DNA from: an uncultured Gammaproteobacteria bacterium | Lineage (GTDB): Bacteria > Pseudomonadota > Gammaproteobacteria > Nitrosococcales > Methylophagaceae | Length of the DNA stretch: 64,000 nt | Direction of reading: 5' to 3' | NCBI GenBank assembly: GCA_905479075.1 | Contig: CAJQLA010000002.1 | Coordinates: forward strand, 62,001-126,000 | Shown: one piece after another, positions 60,046 through 64,000 of the stretch | Numbering within the stretch: the first letter of the stretch is position 1 | Layout of the letters: the number at the start of each line of letters is the position of its first letter | Program-made: the position numbers and the translations under genes | The notes under the pieces: model-generated | What the model was told of the DNA's origin: nothing | The model's input: only the letters and a program-made list of their open reading frames with translations | Databases searched by the model: none

Positions 60046-60084
60046 AATAGTGATAGCAAAAACAGAACACTATTTTTTCACTAT
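60046..60084 (+). promoter_or_regulatory. Alternative hairpins in the cold-shock gene leader
   Basis: AATAGTG (60046-60052) can pair with CACTATT (60068-60074), after which five T follow, or its ATAGTG part can pair with CACTAT (60079-60084) closer to the start codon. The two pairings exclude each other. The stems are weak and AT-rich. Whether this region is transcribed as a leader is not known. Confidence 0.3.
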
Positions 60085-60101
60085 GAAATAAAGAGGTTAG
60101 T

Positions 60102-60308
60102 ATGAGTACAGGTACAGTAAAGTGGTTTAATGCAGATAAAGGTTTTGGTTTTATTACGCCAGAAGATGGTAGTAAAGATTTATTTGTTCATCATTCAGAA
60201 ATTCAAGCAGGTGGCGGATACGCTACATTAAATGACGGCCAAGCTGTTGAGTTTGAAGTGGGTGAAGGCCAGAAGGGTCCGTGTGCAAACAAGGTTCGCC
60301 CTGTTTAA
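60102..60308 (+). CDS. Cold-shock protein, CspA family
   Basis: A 68-residue single-domain nucleic-acid-binding beta-barrel. RNP1 is KGFGFITP and RNP2 is LFVHHSEI, in [34 protein letters not shown] order. Csp proteins melt RNA secondary structure; which paralogue this is (cold-induced or constitutive) cannot be told from the protein. The gene has an AAAGAGG site, its own terminator and lies between the EF-G and katG genes. Confidence 0.93.
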   Translation: MSTGTVKWFNADKGFGFITPEDGSKDLFVHHSEIQAGGGYATLNDGQAVEFEVGEGQKGPCANKVRPV

Positions 60309-60370
60309 CAAAAAAGCGAACAACGCGAGGATGATGTGAAATAACTTTGCTGATTCCAAGTTGCGTTAAT

Positions 60371-60403
60371 AAAAAGGGCTGATTTCTATCAGCCTTTTTT
60401 TTT
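60371..60403 (+). terminator. Rho-independent terminator after the cold-shock gene
   Basis: A stem AAGGGCTGAT/ATCAGCCTT with one unpaired G and the loop TTCT is followed by nine T. The first half (GCTGATT upstream plus AAAAGGGCTGATTT) repeats that of the EF-G terminator 400 bases before. Confidence 0.88.
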
Positions 60404-63098
<2,695 letters not shown>

Positions 63099-63117
63099 AT
63101 CTATTGCGTTAAATAAC

Positions 63118-63153
63118 AACCAGTGCCTCATTAATCGGGGCACTGGTTTTTTT
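63118..63153 (+). terminator. Rho-independent terminator after katG
   Basis: AACCAGTGCC (63118-63127) pairs with GGCACTGGTT (63139-63148) and is followed by seven T in total. It ends the katG transcript 20 bases after the stop. Confidence 0.9.
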
Positions 63154-63192
63154 ATATATGCTAAATTAGTTTGTGAAAGAGGGATAGAATTT

Positions 63193-64000
63193 ATGGCAAA
63201 AAAAACATTAAAGAAAATACATTCTATTCTGGGTGATAAAGAGATATATTGGGTGGGCGATGGCTTTCCTGTGAGAACGTTATTCGCCTACCCTAACTTA
63301 GGTCCTTTATTAAGTCCGTTTTTGATGTTGGATTATGCTGGCCCAAAACAGTTTGATTCTGCGGATGAACAACGTGGCGTAGGAGAACATCCTCATAGAG
63401 GCTTCGAGACTATCACTATTGTTTATTCGGGTGAGATCGACCACAGAGATTCAGCAGGTGGAGGCGGTCATATTGGCCCTGGAGACGTACAATGGATGAC
63501 TGCTGGATCCGGAGTTGTACATGAAGAATTTCATAGTAGTGATTTCACCCAACAAGGAGGATTACTTGAAATAGTTCAGTTGTGGGTCAATTTACCTCAA
63601 AAAGATAAATTGACTAAGCCTCGCTATCAAAGCATTGAAAATGAGCAGATTCCAGTACTTTCTTTTGCTAACAACAGTGGACAAATGCGTGTTATTGCAG
63701 GTCACTATGATAATGTTATCGGCCCAGCACAGACATTTTCACCAATGAATATTTGGGATCTACAGTTAAAAGCCGACAATATGTTTCATTTTGAGCTAGC
63801 TGAAAAAGATACAGCGGTTTTAGTTATTCTTTCAGGGACTGTTGGCATTGCTGGTGAGAAAAATTTGCTTAAAAGTGCTGAAGTCGCGATATTTGAACGT
63901 GCTGGTAGTCAACTAGTCTTGGAGGCTATGACTAATGTTAAGGCGTTATTACTCTCTGGAGAACCAATCAATGAACCCATAGTGGGGAGTGGTCCATTTG
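63193..64000 (+). CDS. Pirin family protein (cut by the window end)
   Basis: An open frame from an ATG at 63193, preceded by GAGGGA, running off the window without a stop; 269 codons are visible. It is a bicupin of the pirin family: the N-terminal cupin shows the metal-binding segment GEHPHRGFETITIVYSGEIDHRDSAG with His ligands and HEEFHS with a further His and Glu, and a second cupin begins near residue 170. Some pirins have quercetinase activity, while others are reported regulators. The role here is unknown. It has its own ribosome-binding site after katG's terminator, so it is a separate transcription unit. Confidence 0.85.
   Translation, partial: MAKKTLKKIHSILGDKEIYWVGDGFPVRTLFAYPNLGPLLSPFLMLDYAGPKQFDSADEQRGVGEHPHRGFETITIVYSGEIDHRDSAGGGGHIGPGDVQWMTAGSGVVHEEFHSSDFTQQGGLLEIVQLWVNLPQKDKLTKPRYQSIENEQIPVLSFANNSGQMRVIAGHYDNVIGPAQTFSPMNIWDLQLKADNMFHFELAEKDTAVLVILSGTVGIAGEKNLLKSAEVAIFERAGSQLVLEAMTNVKALLLSGEPINEPIVGSGPF

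Overview
The window is a stretch of gammaproteobacterial chromosome of moderate-to-low GC. Gene order places it there: ygfB-pepP-ubiH-ubiI divergent from zapA-6S RNA; carA-carB-greA-rlmE-ftsH-folP-glmM-tpiA-secG-tRNA-Leu(GAG); a complete nuoA-N operon. A marine methylotroph-like lineage (Methylophaga/Piscirickettsiaceae type) is a reasonable guess from this order and from a MauG/CcpA-type di-haem protein, but that is inference.

Layout. 1-5.2 kb: uvrD and trxA on the minus strand, rhlB on the plus strand, then an unrecognised gene overlapping a lipoprotein gene. 5.2-11.4 kb: a DUF502 membrane protein, a tiny lipoprotein, the minus-strand ygfB-pepP-ubiH-ubiI (ubiquinone) operon, and the divergent zapB-like/zapA pair followed by a well-supported 6S RNA. 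11.4-16.6 kb: a five-gene operon with a LolA-like periplasmic protein, two FtsX/MacB-type permeases, an ABC ATPase and an outer-membrane barrel, which together look like an envelope export machine.

16.7-18.8 kb is the most accessory part. An NAD(P)-binding protein gene and a putative SRA-like/HNH nuclease gene are each followed by an integron attC recombination site, with no integrase in the window. This is a small cluster of attC sites lacking an integrase (CALIN). 18.8-25.7 kb: a di-haem cytochrome c peroxidase, a FAH-family hydrolase, ogt, a sensor diguanylate cyclase whose signal peptide is frameshifted at a homopolymer, a hotdog-fold protein, three tandem paralogues of an unknown small protein plus a decayed fourth copy, and arfB.

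25.8-42.4 kb: an AsmA-family protein, aroE-hemB, a nitrilase-family amidase, and the long housekeeping run from carA to tRNA-Leu (pyrimidine/arginine precursor, transcription factor, rRNA methylation, proteolysis, folate, cell-wall sugar, glycolysis, secretion). 42.9-57.6 kb: the 14-gene NADH dehydrogenase I operon plus a DUF2818 gene. 57.8-64 kb: a standalone EF-G paralogue, a cold-shock protein, katG and a pirin gene cut by the window end.

The best candidates for novelty are the integrase-less cassette array with its nuclease cassette, the T7 frameshift in the cyclase, the tandem unknown family with a decaying member, and the LolA-like/ABC/barrel operon. No CRISPR array, prophage, transposase or rRNA operon was seen.
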